Origin: Aeromonas aquatica
GTDB lineage: Bacteria; Pseudomonadota; Gammaproteobacteria; Enterobacterales; Aeromonadaceae
DNA: 64,000 nt
NCBI RefSeq assembly: GCF_000764655.1
Contig: NZ_JRGL01000021.1
Location: forward strand, 1-64,000
Direction: 5' to 3'
Shown here one piece after another: positions 63,256-64,000 of the stretch (position 1 is its first letter; every line of letters begins with the position of its first letter). Made by a program: the position numbers and the translations under genes. Below the pieces are notes generated by a model. That model saw nothing but the letters and a program-made list of their open reading frames with translations, searched no databases and had not been told where the DNA came from.

Positions 63256-64000
63256 TTATTGAGGCAAGTGCCAGCGGCACAGGCTGCCGATGCGGGCCAC
63301 CGGTGAGAAGCCCAGCGAGCGGTAGACACGCTGGGCATGGTAATGCTCGTCGGCCACTATGATGAGGCGCTCGGCCTGCGCCAGCCCCAGGCGCGCAACC
63401 TGGCTCAGCAACTGGCGGCAGAGCCCGCGATTGCGCCAATCCTGCCGGGTGCGCACCAGCTGAAAACGTCCCATATTGCCGGTGAAGAACAGCCCGCAGC
63501 TGGCGACCAGCCTGCCTTGCTGCCAGATCCCCCACCATTGCCCCAGCCCATCGGCGATCATGGCCTGATACAGACGGCGCCGTGACTGCAGATAAGGCAG
63601 ATAGTTTGCTTCCGAATGGCCGGGGTCGCGCTCATCCAGCTCCAACGCCAGCCAGTCATCCCAGTCGGCGGCATCGAAGGCCCGGGCAGGGCCGACAGTC
63701 GGCCCGGCCGGTGCTTGCCAGCTGCACTCGTCCAGCGCCAGCACCACGCACTCCATGTATTGGTAACCCGCCGCCACGAAGCCGGCGACCCGGCTGTTTT
63801 GTCCCTCGGCCAGCGGCCACTGGAAGGTGCGGTGCCGGATCCCGGGATCCTGACCTATCAGCTGGTCGAAGCTGGCCTCGAGCCAGCCCTTGTCGCGGTC
63901 ACTGGGCGGGGTCGGCAGCAGCAGATAGTTGCCGAAGTAGTAATCCGGGGCGGTCGGGGTTTTGACGGCCCAGAACCCTGCATGATCCGTCACCTCGCCC
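63256..64000 (-). CDS. GNAT-family acetyltransferase, possibly 5' partial
   Basis: The visible 245 residues end in a GNAT fold. LVASCGLFFTGNMGRFQLVRTRQDWRNRGLCRQLLSQVARLGL (about 160-205) carries the acetyl-CoA loop, and DEHYHAQRVYRSLGF is motif B. The N-terminal half (GFWAVKTPTAPDYYFGNYLLLP) is probably a second, degenerate GNAT half or a substrate domain. The first possible start is GTG at 63993, but the frame stays open to the window edge, so the gene may begin outside. Substrate unknown. Confidence 0.8.
   Translation of the reverse strand, partial: GEVTDHAGFWAVKTPTAPDYYFGNYLLLPTPPSDRDKGWLEASFDQLIGQDPGIRHRTFQWPLAEGQNSRVAGFVAAGYQYMECVVLALDECSWQAPAGPTVGPARAFDAADWDDWLALELDERDPGHSEANYLPYLQSRRRLYQAMIADGLGQWWGIWQQGRLVASCGLFFTGNMGRFQLVRTRQDWRNRGLCRQLLSQVARLGLAQAERLIIVADEHYHAQRVYRSLGFSPVARIGSLCRWHLPQ

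Overview
The window is a GC-rich (roughly 60% or more by eye) gammaproteobacterial chromosome segment. The gene set fits Aeromonas best: dhaKLM with DhaR, contiguous recC-recB-recD, a CsgD/VpsT-type regulator between ssb and uvrA, OmpW, and many LysR, GGDEF and solute-binding proteins. The genus is my inference from protein style and synteny. No rRNA, tRNA, IS element, prophage or CRISPR array is visible. Coding density is high, and most transcription units end in clear hairpin terminators.

Layout. 1-1225: 3' part of an NCS2 adenine-type permease. 1457-5892: PTS-dependent dihydroxyacetone kinase (dhaK-dhaL-dhaM) facing its regulator dhaR. 5945-10300: an agmatine locus with a LysR regulator, a cytosolic agmatine deiminase, a PotF-like binding protein and a second, Tat-exported agmatine deiminase. 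10391-16210: an SDR, an AI-2E-type transporter, an exported Nudix-PAP2 fusion, a small membrane protein, a lipoprotein with nine 23-residue repeats and a DUF1496-like protein. 16295-16625: a 35-residue arginine-rich protein with a decayed tandem copy. 16679-21440: catalase, a YhhY-like acetyltransferase, an AraC/GyrI regulator, an EamA transporter and a DUF2214 protein. 21551-23170: a diguanylate cyclase. 23186-29597: a phosphonate/organophosphate ABC operon with a PhnR-like regulator. 29669-33565: an XRE regulator and a YhaJ-like LysR gene divergent from a secreted protein, a pirin and a DoxX protein. 33808-42844: recC, recB and recD.

42885-44568 is an AT-rich island directly downstream of recD. 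It encodes a reverse transcriptase of the DRT2 (UG2) antiviral type, preceded by a candidate noncoding RNA of about 270 nt. Two ACA triplets in that RNA lie exactly 120 nt apart. Joining 120-nt copies at these triplets removes the TGA that closes the opposite-strand frame and yields an endless 40-codon open frame. The same junction creates a TTGACA-17 bp-TATGAT promoter, followed by AGGAG and a GTG start. This matches the published DRT2 mechanism, in which reverse transcription builds a toxic repetitive gene (neo). It is the most important content of the window.

44569-64000: inverted-repeat elements at the island edge, a VOC protein, an AraC regulator, a PAS-GGDEF cyclase, small exported proteins, a two-component system divergent from a Met/His-rich exported protein, cspA, small basic proteins, a family-3 binding protein, ssb, a CsgD/VpsT-like regulator, uvrA, ompW with an FNR-like site, a chemoreceptor next to an orphan binding protein, and a GNAT protein running off the window.

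All calls come from reading the sequence and from remembered family motifs. No database search was run.
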